A DNA stretch of 64,000 bases from contig NC_003076.8 of assembly GCF_000001735.4 (NCBI RefSeq), forward strand, positions 868,001-932,000, written 5' to 3'. How positions within the stretch are numbered: position 1 is the stretch's first letter; each line of letters begins with the position of its first letter. This DNA comes from Arabidopsis thaliana (lineage: Eukaryota > Streptophyta > Magnoliopsida > Brassicales > Brassicaceae). The notes beneath the pieces are model-generated. The model had not been told where the DNA came from. It did no database searches and worked only from the letters and a program-made list of their open reading frames with translations. Positions 9,661 to 24,600 of this stretch are shown here, in pieces. A program made the position numbers and the translations under genes.

Positions 9661-12352
9661 TATTCTCTACATATCCAAATCAAAAACTAAGCAAAATCAG
9701 TAACAGATTCCTAAAATTAGGGTTTCTAATCAAAAACAAATCCGTCTACCGCCATAAAACAATCTGTTCTCATTAGAATACAACTATGTCATCACTACCA
9801 AATAACTCTGCGACCACTAGAAACTAATCTGTCATCACTAGAAACTAATCTGTCATCGTCACGTTGAAGTAGCCGCCACCACCACAACCGTGTTATTCCT
9901 AAATCACCACCAATTTGTCCAAAATCGTCAAATGCTTAACAGTAGATTTCAATTGATTCATGAGGAAAAAAGAAAGGTCAATACAAAAAATCCAGTGGCC
10001 ACAAATGGGTAGGGAGACGAATGAGTTGGTGGCGACAAGGAGAATCTGAGGGAGAGAAATAAAAAAATCCCTTTCACGGGAAGCATAAAAGACAGAGTGA
10101 AAATAATAGAACTCACTGGAGATTCGCCAGAGAGATGGCTCGGCGGAGAATTCACGCAGCCGGAGAAGACGATCGGAAGAAGACACGCTCACCAGAGAAA
10201 GCAAATCGAGATTTGTTTCCTCTCTTTTAGTTGGGCCTTTAATTTAGTTCAGGCCTGCTTTAAGCCCATATATTCCTAATCTTCTTATTCCTCGTGAAGC
10301 TTAAAACGTATTTCTAGAGCCGTTGAGGGATTTGCTATATGGGGGAAGACTCTGTTCCACCCACCTATATCAGAATTCAGAACCATTTTATATGCTTCAA
10401 ATGACAAAAGAAAAATGTTTTTAAAATATTGGAATTCAATTGTGCAAGTTTCGGTATAATTTGTTTAGGTGATCCTTGCAAGTTGCAACAACTACTTAAC
10501 GGTTTTTGAGAAGCCTTGTAAAAAAGGTTTTGTTAGGATGGTGATGATGAATGTATGATGGGTGACGACTAATTATGTTTATGATTTTATTTATTTATTT
10601 ATAAAGTATATGCTTTGCTTAGGTTGAGTAGTGAAGCTAGCTAGTTGGCAAGTAATGGCTTCTTTTGGCGGCCAAGCAATTCTCTATCTCTCTTTCACAC
10701 ACACAATCCTCGACGCCAAGACTTAAATCAATTCCTCCTGATTTATTCATTTTAAAATTGTGATGATACTAGCTTCACAATACACTCAAAAATATTCTTC
10801 TTAATGATCTATTGTATGTATAGTAACACGTTAGCAAAAGATAATCATTGAGAGCCAAAGACAACTAATGTGTATAGAGTTGAATGAGTAAAAGTTGGAT
10901 ATCAATCCAGCTCTAAGAAACTCATTATGTAGAATGAATATTAAAAAAACATGTGTTTCTTGAATTTTATAAATTGCTGTCACCGAGTTTATTAGTATAC
11001 TATACTACAAAGACCTAGACTACAGTTACAAACTACGATAAGGGAGGTTACTTCATCGAATACATATTATTAGCTAATCACAAGATTAATAATGGTTTGA
11101 TCAAATAATTGGATAACCAAAATAAAAATCAAAGTTTCTTAGAAAGAGGCGCAAACATAGGGAGTGATATTATATATTTAATTCGTTTTAGCTAATATCA
11201 TTATAACTAAATATTGTATACATAACTAGAATCATGATTCATAATTGTGTGTTGTGTAATTGTGGGTTGGCTCAACTGCACATGAACTGCTCGACCCCAA
11301 AATTCGATTGCCTTTTACTTTCCAATTAATTAACTTAATTATTTAATCAGCAACTTAAGTGTACATATATCCGCAATGATTAGTAGTATTAAGAAACAAA
11401 AACAGAATTCGACGTATTTTCAAGTTAAATTTGTACTTTAGTAGCTTTTATATATAATAGTTGGTTTCAAATCTTTAATGTAATTTGTTACAAAACGTAA
11501 TAAGTTTGCAGGAATTTATAATATGCTTGAATTGTGTGTGTTGTGGTACTGTGTTTCGTGTTGAAACTACTTGTGGATGACTCAAGCCATCAATATAAAA
11601 TTATTTATAAAGTTTTAGGATTTTAGTTAGTGATAATGTGAAATCAAAGGAAAAAAAATCAATAAATTGAGTGGCATATTTAGAATACGCAATCCAGTTT
11701 GATTCTTCTTAATATAATACATTACATTCCAAGTGTCAAAATTGTAGTTCATTTTATTAATAAGAAAAAATGGTATATGTAGAATGACACCTTCTTGAAC
11801 AGAAAACACAGATTTAATTTCATTTTCAGAAAGAAAATAAAATAACATCTTCTAAGATTAGTGTTGACATTGAATCCACATTTTTGTTACTTTAGCTATA
11901 ATGATGTGTGTCTTTTGAAATTATAAGGATGCTTATGAGTATTTAATAAGTAAAATACTAGTATTTTTTTTTATGTGATTCATAAGACAAGCAAAACAAA
12001 AGTTAACCAAAAAAAGAGAAAATCATTTAAAAAAAATTGAAAGGAAAAAAATAAAAACAAGAAGAGAACAACAAGTGGTTCCAGGCTTGCAAACCAAAAC
12101 TTCCAGAAAGGAATCCTTCACCAAAAGTTATTTTGGGTTTGCTTCTTTTCTCATCTTTTCTCTTACCCATTACATTATATATACACACAATACTATTGTG
12201 TGTATAAACAAATACAATCACATACAAATATATATAAATACTTAGACATATAAACCAAACCCACCAAACACTCTTTGATACTTCTCTCCATATATACATA
12301 TACGACCTCTTGTGTTCTTGAAATACAGAGAGCAAATAAAAAACGGAGGATC
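9661..12352. other. Intergenic region between MED7 and the zinc-finger gene
   Basis: Holds the MED7 5' flank, the orphan repeat at 10229-10420, then AT-rich DNA without coding signal. The last 200 bases before 12353 are the probable promoter and leader of the zinc-finger gene (CACACAA and TATATA-rich near 12170-12240). Confidence 0.6.
10229..10420. repeat. Fourth copy of the RRM-gene upstream sequence
   Basis: Matches 3100-3240 nearly base for base in several blocks: GTTGGGCCTT, ATTTAGTTCAGGCCTGC, AAGCCCATATATTCC, AATCTTCTTATTCC, CTATATCAGAA, and CAAATGAC-AAAGAAAAATG. No RRM exon accompanies it, so it is an orphan piece separated from the array by MED7. Confidence 0.8.
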
Positions 12353-13231
12353 ATGACAAGTGTTCTTGAGGAGAGTGGAGACCACGCGCGTCTTGTTCTC
12401 CTCATCAAGGGCAAACGCACCAAACGTCAGCGTTCTGCGTCTCCTCTTATGATGAACGCTGCTGCAGTATCCAGCGTTTGTAGCGGTGAACGATCATCAG
12501 TGGAGGTAAGAGAAGAAGAAGCTGCTGGTGAAGTAGAATTCCAAGGAGCTACCGATGAAGACGAAGATATGGCGAATTGTCTGATCTTGTTGTCGCAAGG
12601 ACATCAAGCAAAGAGCAGCGACGATCATTTGTCGATGCAGAGAATGGGTTTCTTTAGCAACAAGAAACCGGTGGCTTCTCTAGGGTTAGGGCTAGACGGT
12701 GTTTACCAGTGCAAAACGTGTGATAAAAGCTTCCATTCGTTCCAAGCGCTAGGAGGGCACAGGGCTAGTCACAAGAAGCCAAAACTTGGAGCTAGCGTTT
12801 TCAAATGCGTCGAGAAGAAAACGGCGTCTGCGTCTACGGTTGAAACAGTGGAAGCTGGAGCCGTAGGAAGCTTTCTTTCCCTACAAGTGACTAGTAGTGA
12901 TGGTAGCAAGAAACCGGAGAAAACACATGAATGTTCAATCTGCAAGGCCGAGTTTTCTTCAGGACAAGCCTTAGGAGGACATATGAGGAGACATAGAGGT
13001 TTAACAATAAACGCAAACGCTACTTCAGCAATCAAAACAGCGATATCATCATCAAGTCATCATCACCATGAAGAATCTATACGGCCAAAGAACTTTCTCC
13101 AGTTAGATCTGAATCTTCCAGCACCCGAAGATGAACGATGCTGCGAGAAACCGAAATTCGCGTTTGCATCCAAAGATCAGATTCTTCTCTTCACGGCCGC
13201 GTCAAATTCTTTGATTGATTGTCATCACTAA
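12353..13231 (+). CDS. C2H2 zinc-finger transcription factor with EAR motif (ZAT-like)
   Basis: A nuclear, two-fingered Q-type C2H2 protein of 292 residues, intronless like most of its class. Start chosen at 12353 (MTSVLEESGD); an in-frame ATG at 12275 lies in the likely leader. Visible parts: a basic patch KGKRTKRQR near residue 21; the L-box EDEDMANCLILLSQG near residue 70; finger 1 CKTCDKSFHSFQALGGHRASH near 119-141; finger 2 CSICKAEFSSGQALGGHMRRH near 195-217; and a C-terminal repression motif LDLNLP near 250. QALGGH is the plant-specific DNA-contact signature, and LDLNLP is an EAR motif, so a transcriptional repressor, often stress-related in this class, is inferred. Gene order suggests AT5G03510. 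I do not assign a ZAT number. Confidence 0.93.
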   Translation: MTSVLEESGDHARLVLLIKGKRTKRQRSASPLMMNAAAVSSVCSGERSSVEVREEEAAGEVEFQGATDEDEDMANCLILLSQGHQAKSSDDHLSMQRMGFFSNKKPVASLGLGLDGVYQCKTCDKSFHSFQALGGHRASHKKPKLGASVFKCVEKKTASASTVETVEAGAVGSFLSLQVTSSDGSKKPEKTHECSICKAEFSSGQALGGHMRRHRGLTINANATSAIKTAISSSSHHHHEESIRPKNFLQLDLNLPAPEDERCCEKPKFAFASKDQILLFTAASNSLIDCHH

Positions 13232-15678
13232 TTAAGTAGTTCTTTGTAATTACTTTTTTATTACATTGATATGTTAAATCATTAACCCTTCTCTTATTAT
13301 TGTCCATTCATTCTTGTAATCTGACATTGATTGAATTAACTTCAAATTATTTCATTCTTTGAAACTACTCATTGCTCCATAATTTAGCACATTTCTAATA
13401 ATCATCAATATATACACAATAGTATATAAGTATGTGATACTTAACTTTGGGAGAATGATGAAAGATGCTGAGGATGTTCCTTGGAGAACGGAAGAAGCAT
13501 GTGACGATGACTTTCGCATAAAGTCACTTCGTTTGTTAGCCGCCACTAACTCCTTTGGATACACTTCACTTCCGTTTGGGGTTTTTCGTTTTTTCAGATT
13601 CTTTTCTGATATAATAATACATATATCATTTTCATTAGAGTAAATCAAAAGACTACATCTATAATAATCTACAAAGACTCGTTCAAAAATCGGATCTAAA
13701 GCGTGTTTTGAGAGTCCAATGTTGAAGTATACAGTAGATGTGATTTGATCCCTAGCTTCGACTATATACTATCGAATTTTTTTATTATCGAATGTGTTTT
13801 TCACTAGAAAATACGATAATATACTGACCGATGTCTTGAGATTTTGGACATATATCACAAGACATTCATGTAGCAACAAACGAATCTTCATGATCATGTT
13901 ATGTAGTATGGGAAACTAACAGTAAACTGTTACAAACTTATTGATATGATATATGCTACAACATCTTCTAGAAATAGGAGCTATTACTACGCTACGTACT
14001 GTTAATGGTATAATGGTATCTCTATATCGATCATGTCATGTCTTTATATAGTTTATGACTCAATGACTCATCTATATCTTTCTTTTGAAAATAAGAACAT
14101 GATATGTAGAGAAAGTGCAACTTCTTACTACTAACAAAACGAATGAATATTCCTAACATTTAAATAGAAATAAAGGACATTTGAAAACGATTGATAGGAA
14201 AAGTGATACTGTGATTAACGATGTCTTCTACAAATACATTGGATTATATATAATGCCTTTTATCTCCACTAAAAATTGTTGACAGAAAAACCATAATCGC
14301 TCCGATCGAAAAGCTCAGAACATAAAATTGAAAACGAGAGTGGTACCCTCAAACTGTTTTATCCATTTAAAGTAATAGCACTACGTTTAGTTCATTTTGA
14401 AAAAAAAACGTCGGTGAGACTTGTAACTAATGCTGTCCTTGTCGCATTTTAATAGATATACAATTACAAAATGTCTATCTACATTTGTAATAAAACAAAA
14501 CATCGAGCCCATGTAGTGTAATTGACAACGATTACTCATTCACTTGGGTGGGATAAAATAATTATGTTTCACTATTATGAATTATCTTGAAAATAAATTC
14601 TTATACTGCGTTTATACATCATTTTACGCAAAGAGGCGTGACAAATTCAATGTTGAATTCGTAAGAATATGTTTATCAATGTATATAGATAGTGGATTAT
14701 TAAAAAAATAAACATCAAATTAATAAAGACTTAAATTTGATTAAGAGATATGTGTGGATGAATATATAATTTGACTTTTTCTTGAACCATGCCACATGTA
14801 ACAGAGACTCTGGCATGACTGGATACTTTGCTGGATTACGCTAGTGTACGACGTATATACAGCGAAGCAACCGTTTTCACCCACTTACTGCTTGACAGCT
14901 CACCATAAACGACATTATTCTACTAGTGTACTGTAGACCAACCGCACTTGATCATATCAAACCTACCTTTACCTCTTCCCCCTGAACTTTCCTAAATGTC
15001 ATACAATCACCCCAATCATTTATATTACTCCATTCACTCTATCATTTATAAATTTTGACTTTTGTTCATTTAAACCATTAAGCAATCTCTAGTCCTAGAT
15101 AAGTAGAAACGAGTATTTAAACCAGTTCTTAAAGAAAAAAGACAAATATTATCTGGTTTGGTTTGATATTTTTTTTGTTTTGTTTGGTTTAGTTTGATTT
15201 AGTTTCAATTCTAATTGAGTAATTTATAACAAATTTACGGAAATTGAGTTATTTATCATTTTTGTAGTTAAATGGTTTGATTTACGTTTTGTTGTGAAGA
15301 AACAAAAAATCTCTCATTTTCCATCCAATTTCTTGTCGGATTCTAGGTGTAAACCGGATTAGAAACCTCTTAGTTGAGAACTTAATAAGTTCATCCCACA
15401 ATCAAATTAGTTGTGGGGTCAATTGTAACTATTGAAAGTTTCGAGGCTAAAAACTATAAAAACATGAAAATAATATTTTTCAGCAGCTAATCAACTTGTT
15501 TTCTTCAGCGAGCGACATTTTGGAAGGAAGCATTCCATTAGCTTTTTTGCTGTCTCCAGAAAATAAATTTTCAATCTTTCGTCGGAAAAAAGAAGAAGAA
15601 GAAGCAGAGCTGGGTTTAGTTTTTTCACGAGAAGCAAAGAGATCAATAAGTCAGTGAGCTTTTTTCTCGTTTCTGACG
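13232..15678. other. Intergenic region between the zinc-finger gene and RABE1d
   Basis: AT-rich DNA. A pair of overlapping open frames at 13352-13648 looks random. A less AT-rich patch at 14790-14990 has no open frame. The last 200 bases are the RABE1d promoter and leader, with an AAGAAGAAGAAG tract near 15590. Confidence 0.55.
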
Positions 15679-17158
<1,480 letters not shown>

Positions 17159-17741
17159 GAGTATGATTGCTCTTTTTCGCCTGCACCGGGTTTTTTAAAT
17201 ATCTGGCCATCTTTTTCATCTCTTACGTCTCAAATCAGAGATAATTCTCATGTTGTTACCTAGAACGAGTAGGAAATCTCATTGATGGTTGTGATCTTTA
17301 TGTCTAATTTGTTATCTCCATAATTCCTGTACAATGATCTTCCTGATATGGAAGACTATGTTGGTCAAAAAACTATGTGAAAAAGACTTTGAATTTATAA
17401 AAATGAAACTGTTGTAGTGTGTATACCTCTGACTTCACTGTTCAAATCAGGATTTATCTTATTCACTGTGAATGCTGTTCTCTACTAGAACCATAGTTTG
17501 AGCCAAAATAAACACGGATTTAAGAAAACACTTGATGGGGTTTATTCTATTATATGATGTTATTATCACAAATCTCATTTCAGAAGCAAAAGAAGAATAC
17601 AAGTAATCCCACAAATTTACATTGAAGCTACATTATGTTCTACACACAAAAGAGGCAACCACAGAGAGAAGAATCAGGTTCAGTTTGCAATACACAAGAT
17701 AAAGATTCGAGTATTTTATATGCAACATCGACTAGGGTCAC
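17159..17741. other. Shared 3' flank of RABE1d and RABC2a
   Basis: Tail-to-tail gap of 583 bases between two Rab genes, carrying both 3' untranslated regions. Nothing else recognised. Confidence 0.65.
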
Positions 17742-19061
17742 TAGCTGCAACAGCCGGATTGAGTATTAGTCTGGTGTTCTGGTTTCTGCTTCAAGATGTT
17801 TCTCTTCACAGCACTTGATCCTTCTTCCAAGAGACTAGGTACCTCCATTATCTGTTTCATCACATTCACTCTATGTTATATATGAATCTCTCTTTTCGAA
17901 TCGTTTTTTTAAACAGATTTAAGGATCTTTACCTTCAAAGCCAACTCTTCGAAACACTGTTCCACGTTTTGTCGAGTTCTAGCACTACACTCAAGAAACA
18001 TGCAGTTGAGTTCTTTTGCTAGAGCAATCCCTTCTTCTCTGCTTACTCCTCTCTCAGATTCCTGTAATCATATGTTTTATCCAGTCAACTACCAAAATGA
18101 CCAAACCGTGTTTTGAGAACAAGTAGTGCGATTTCGATTGCAACTCACTCTATCGACTTTGTTCCCAACGAGCATCCTTACACATTCTTGGTTTGTGGAG
18201 TAAAGCTCAATCTCCTTACCCCACACATCTACTAAGTTTGTAAATGTCTCCCTTCTCGTCACATCATAAACTGCATTCACCAAGAAACATTAACTAAACA
18301 GTTTACAGACAGAGAGATCTCTTAGTCTCCTTTGATTGATTGATTGATGATGGACGTTACCGAGAATGATTCCTTGGGCGCCTCTGTAGTAAGAGCTTGT
18401 CAGTGTTCTAAACCGTTCCTGTCCAGCTACAATGAGAAAACCGAGAATATTATCAGAACCATTAGTTTTATTTACAATAAAACTTCTATAATAATCTCAA
18501 AATATAGAATCATTCACCTGTGTCCCAGATTGTGAGTTTTAGCCTTTTGCCTCCTACTGTCAATTGTTTGATCTTGAAATCAACACCTATGAGTAATACT
18601 TATGTTAAACCAACAATATAATGCCAATAAGATCCGACAAAACAGACTTCCTTAAACCAAACCAAGACCAGACTGCTAGATTATCAGACAGAAAGTATCT
18701 AACTGGGTCTAACCAAAAAAGTCAATATTGTTTCAGTGGCAATTCGATCAAAGACAGATGTTCATCATTCAAGCTCTTCCATTTATAGAATACTACTATT
18801 TGATCAACAACTAAAGCACCAAAGACATGACTTAGCTTCATATCAATTTCAGAGCTCTTAAGACATAAATCTGAGACCCTTTTTCAAAAATCATAGAGGA
18901 AACAAGTTGAAGAAAACTATTTTACCAATAGTAGGAGCAAGATCTTCAACGGAGCTAGAAATGAAGCTGACAAGCAAACTGCTTTTACCAACACCAGAAT
19001 CACCAATCAACAAGATCTTAAAAGACAGATCGTATCCACTTTGCCCAGAAGAAGATCCCAT
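17742..19061 (-). CDS. RABC2A: Rab18/RabC-type small GTPase
   Basis: Small GTPase of the RabC (Rab18-like) class. Exon 1 begins [20 protein letters not shown] (ATG 19059-19061) and carries the P-loop [11 protein letters not shown] and DLAPTIG. Following exons give [56 protein letters not shown], the guanine motif GNKVDRES (with the exon break after VDR), and [14 protein letters not shown] with the ECSAR motif. The tail [14 protein letters not shown] ends in a CCS prenylation signal. Length is about 210 residues. A donor-like site near 19458 suggests a leader intron upstream. My recollection is AT5G03530, reported to bind class XI myosin; that is literature knowledge, not visible here. Confidence 0.92.
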
Positions 19062-21605
19062 TTTCTAAAACCTCAGATTTGCTGTTTCTCGATCTGTAAT
19101 TCTAGAAGATCAAATCAAATCCTACTTAACCACCAACTACTACAAAAGCAAACTTTTAGATAAACAATAATATGAATCTATGAAGCAGTAATGATGATAA
19201 TGATAATGATAATGATGCTTCCTCGTTTGATAATTACATCTATCTGCACTCTCTACTTTATAAGTAGTAGCAATCTAAGAAAAAGGGAGAATTTTTATTT
19301 GCCTGTGAATGATGCAAACAAATGTTTTGATTAAAATAAGGAAAAGAAATGTGATGAAGAAACTGGAAGATTTATTCTTTACGGAGAAAGAGAGGAGAAC
19401 TGGTAAAATGAGAGTTTTTTTTTTTTTTTTCTTTTGAAGAAGAAGACAAGACACAGACCTGAGATAGTAACGTTTGTTCTTTGCTTTCTTCTCTCCGACA
19501 CTTTGCTTCACTCAAACGTCTCTGTTTTGGTTTCCAGGTTCTTTTGTCGACGTGTGTGTGTAGCGTTTTGGAATCGCGGCTGCGGTTGCCATATCTATTA
19601 ACCACTGCGGTTGGAGACTAACCGTTTTCGTGGGCTACCAATTGAAACGATTTGATTTTGTCAGTTAGTTTGTTAAAGCGTTTTAAATTAGCGATTGTAA
19701 AAAGGGAATGAGCATTATTTTTGGACAGACTAATTTAAACAGTCTAAAAAATTAGACGATTCATTGAACCGCTTAGAAAAAGTGGTTGGAATTCATTATT
19801 ATTTTTAAATTTTAATGTGTCTATACTTTCATGAATTTTGTTTTTTATATCTATAAAACAATTTATGATATGTCACTAGCTTACTATACATATTTTTTTA
19901 GTCATTAACATCATTTCTCATTGCTTTAGGCTATATTGTATTCTCTACAATATAAATTGAAATAAGGAAAAAAAAAACTTACAATGACTAAATTTTAGTC
20001 ACCAATGGAACTAATTATTTTGTAAGAAGGTTGAAAACTACTTTTTTTTTTTTCTAGAAGAGTCGGCGAACAGTGATGGTTAAATGAATTATGGGAGCCA
20101 TGTTTGGCCTTCGTCTGCTGTCAGCCAAGCCCCTGCGAAACCCCACCCCTGGCCTGTGCAAAAGTTTACGCGCGCATTCTGAGAACGTGCTTTCCACGCT
20201 CCGATTAAGACGTCACTAAGAGTCAAAGCACTTTGATTTTCTCTTCTTTTCTCACAAAACACTTTCTTTTTTTATATACAGTATGATTTTTTTTTTTGTC
20301 GTCATTTTTTTTTATTTATTTATTTAATATGCCTCTTATGGTAAAACATATTTCAAGAAGGTTTATGTTTCTATAAACTAAAAGTTATCAACGGCAGATG
20401 AATAAATATGGAACTAATTTTCTCTCTAAATATCCAAAAATATGAGAATGTTGTCCATGGTTTTGGGAACAGAATGAGTGACGGAAAAGCCATGAAAAGA
20501 AAAGGTATCTTAGGAATATCATCTTCCTTTTGCTCGCCTAACCTTTTTTTATTGTTCTTCTCTTTTTGAATTTAAAATATTTTTCTGCTCTCTAGTAAAC
20601 ATTTAAACCATCGTAATAAATTGAGAATAAAGTGTGTGTATGTTTGTGTGTGTGAATGTTCGGTGTGATTTCAATTTATTGGAGGATAGAACTGTTGTGT
20701 CGAAATTGACACACCAAGGTGCCAAGTTGAGTACAAAATAAAGATCCTCTAGAGGCTACATCTTCGTCTAACAATCCTCATAAGTCTTCTTCTTCTTCTT
20801 TTTTTTTTAGTTTTCAACACACTAATGTCAAGTGTTTTGTTCATTTCTTTTTAGTTATAATATGTCTCTTGAGAAAATGTTGATATTTAGTTTGTTGTTG
20901 AGCCATTTATTTTCTGAGACAAATTTGGTCGTTAATGGATAATATTCTTAGAGATAGATCTACAGTACTGTGACTTTTGTGTAAAAACAAATTTGTAGCC
21001 GTATTTAATGGGCTATTTCGTATTTGGACAATAGCCTTTTATTTTGTGGGCCATGATATGTCAACACTGCTCAATGCTTATAAATGTTGTCGACATTTAA
21101 CGAACGATATAACACCAAAAACTTCGAGTTTGTAAAGAAAAATTATGAGAGGATTACATTATGGTTAGCATATCTGACTATAATAAATTGAAAAATTACA
21201 TTACTGGTTGATGGAAAGACAAATTTTTATTGAAGTGTACTTATTTCTTTAATTTTATTGGAATATAATATTCGATATGTGTTATTATGGTTAGCGTCTG
21301 CATATATTAATTTACGATTACATTATTGGTTAATGGAAATACAAAATTTTATTGAACCTTAATTATTTCTATAATTCTGTTATAAAAATATTTAAAACAG
21401 AGGTCAATATTTTTAAGAGAATGTTCAACAATCTGGTTAAGTAAGGGGAAAGAAAAAGCTTAGCTGGCTTTGAACCGGCTCGGCATTCCTCTGTCACCCA
21501 CCAAACCAAACCGAGTCATCCTTCGTCGTCTCTCTTTCTTTTTCTTCAACTTCCATTTTTCGAAAGGCGACGAGAAAAAGTATTTCTCCAGTTTTGGAAT
21601 TCGCC
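19062..21605. other. Divergent intergenic region between RABC2a and EXO70A1
   Basis: Carries both promoters. 19062-19560 is the likely RABC2a leader. A GC-richer island at 20085-20230 (GCCAAGCCCCTGCG, TTTACGCGCGCATTC, AAGACGTCACTAAG) stands out against AT-rich surroundings but has no open frame or tRNA fold that I can see. CTTCTTCTTC tracts occur near 20780. Confidence 0.5.
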
Positions 21606-24600
21606 ATGGCTGTTGATAGCAGAATGGATCTGCTAAGCGAAAGAGCTGTGTTGATGAGAGCATCTCTTCAAAAGAGTCAAACCATCACCGATAATGTTGT
21701 TTCTATCCTCGGCTCCTTCGATAGTCGTCTGTCTGCTCTTGAAACCGCCATGCGTCCTACTCAGGTGTGGTTTAGAGTGCTCCGATCATCTTCTCTGATT
21801 GTTTTCTAATCCAGATCTGGTATTATAGCTCTATGGAGTTTTGCTGACTTGATCGGATTTTGGTTTGACTGTGTTTTGAAATCTCAGATTAGGACTCATG
21901 CTATAAGGAAAGCTCATGAGAATATTGATAGGACTCTTAAGGCTGCTGAAGTTATTTTGTCTCAATTCGATCTCCTCCGTCAGGTTTGTTTTACAAATCT
22001 TGCTTCTGATTTTACTAACATGGATCGGTATAAATAGATAGAATTGATAATGATCTACATTGAGAATAGATAGTCTTTGATTATGCTCTCAATTCAATTC
22101 TAGGCAGAGACTAAAGTACTCAAGGGGCCACATGAGGACCTGGAAAGTTATCTGGATGCAATTGCTCAACTCAGAAAGATTATTCGTTATTTTATGAGCA
22201 ACAAAAGCTTTAAGAGTAGTGATGGAGTTCTCAACCACGCAAATAGTTTGCTTGCTAAAGCACAGTCAAAGCTGGAGGAAGAGTTTAAGCAGTTGCTAGC
22301 TTCTTACAGGTTTGTGCTTCTGCGCCTGATAAGAGTTTAAGAAGCTACATGATTTCAAACTTGATGCTCTTGCTATAACTATGACTCATACCTTGTAACT
22401 TCAGGGAACAAAGCTATTGTGGATTTTTAGCTACTTTTTCTAGTTAGTATTTTTTTGGGAACTGGTCTTCGCTCTATGATGGTCTTACTTCTTTAGTTAT
22501 CTTTCAAATAACCTAGAATACTTAGAATGACCTTTTATCTAAATTATCGGAGTTGTCACCTGACAAAGATTTTTTTTTGTGAAATCAAACACTTGTCAAT
22601 ATACAAGTTTCCTATGATACGAGTGTTCCAGACAACTGGTTTTAGATGGAAGAATGCTAAGGCCAACTCTTTTTTTTTGTTATAATCAGTAAAGCGGTGG
22701 AGCCTGATCGCCTATTTGATGGCCTTCCCAACTCACTGAGACCATCCTCAGACGGGGATGGAGGTGGAAAACCCCACGGAGGACATCACAATGATGACGC
22801 GGAAACTGCTGCTTATACACTTCCAATCCTCATTCCGTCACGGGTGTTGCCACTTTTGCATGACTTGGCACAGCAAATGGTTCAGGCTGGTCACCAACAA
22901 CAGTTGCTACAAATTTATAGGTGAACTATTGATTCTTGGTCATTCATCCTGTATGTCGTACAGTTCATTTTCAAATCAGGCTCTTAGCTTAAATTTTCAA
23001 CTAATAATTGTAGCATGAGTCAAAGTACTGAGTCAAGGTATAGTTTCTTTGAACGATTGCGGGTATACAATTAACTTACATATAATTCTCACCAGTCACC
23101 GCTCATTTACAAAGTAGTTTTTCCATGGTTTCTGCAAGTTGTGAGTTTATATTTGACTATCCTTCTGCTGTTTCACTAGTAAAGCTAAAGAGAAATGTTT
23201 TTGAAATATGAATTTCTATTGACACTCATCAAATAGTTTGGCTGTGATGTGCACATCGTGTACTCCGCTGTTTGTGCTTACCTGATCTGAAAACATTATT
23301 GCTAGATGCAATTCTGTTTGTCTCATATGTGTAATGCATTGGAGAAGCTTTGTCTTTTTTCTTCTATATGAACTACTAGTATTGTCAGATATAAGCAGCG
23401 AATTGCATAATCTACTGGCATTTTCCCAATGCATATTTAAGATGCATTTGTGTTTTTGAATTTGTTATTAATCTCCTTCTGTTCAACCTGTTGTGTTTTG
23501 TTCAGGGACACACGTTCCTTTGTCTTGGAAGAAAGCTTAAAGAAATTGGGAGTTGAAAAACTTAGCAAAGAGGATGTCCAGAGGATGCAGTGGGAAGTTT
23601 TGGAGGCCAAAATTGGAAATTGGATCCATTTCATGCGCATTGCTGTAAGAACTCTAGTTAAGGATGGAAATAACTTTAACATGTTTTGTTCACTTTTAAC
23701 TCAAGATATTTTGTTCAACAGGTTAAATTACTCTTTGCTGGAGAAAGACAAGTATGTGACCAGATATTCCGAGGCTTCGATTCTCTAAGTGATCAGTGTT
23801 TTGCAGAAGTTACAGTGAGCAGTGTCTCAATGCTACTTAGCTTTGGGGATGCTATAGCCAGGAGCAAGAGATCTCCAGAAAAGTTGTTTGTACTCTTAGA
23901 CATGTATGAGATAATGCGGGAGCTTCATACAGAGGTAATAATCTTCTCATTAATATCATTAAGTCGCCATACATTTACTGAAGAGTCTTCTGTTAAATGG
24001 AAAAATTATTCTTTAGTTTCAGCTTTTGGTGGATTTTTTCTGATCTTTAAGAATGTCAGTTTTCAGTATCATGAACTTTGGTACATACTTGATTCACCTT
24101 CAAACCTGTATTCATTTGTATAAGCTAGTGAGGTGAAATGTTATAGAATATAGGATGCTGCAAACGTCTAGTTTTATTGACACTGACACACATAACGATT
24201 TACCATATTAAGACGTAAAACTTCAGTTTGCATACGCATAGAGTTCACCACTTACTTCTTAGAGATGTCAAACCTAGCTGCTTTGTTTACTTGAGGAGTA
24301 ATATATGGAAAGTGATTGTCTTTAATGTTTTTCTTCCCATGTGGAGTTTCTATCAATCAGATATGTTTTTGACCAACTGAAATCCCCACCATAATAAACA
24401 GCATGGCACACAGAGAAAAAACTTTGTGATACATATGTAGTGGAAGTTTGCTATCTAGGACGACATAAAGTGTGAATTTTCTTATGACCAGTTTATGGTA
24501 TAAGATTAGATGGTACAATCTCATGAAATTTGTGTCCATGGACAGATTGAGACAATTTTCAAAGGGAAAGCATGCCTCGAAATTAGAGATTCTGCGACGG

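Noticed and set aside
13352-13648. Two overlapping frames of 98 and 69 codons downstream of the zinc-finger gene
   Set aside because: Opposite strands of the same DNA, no recognisable motif and AT-rich ends; most likely chance.
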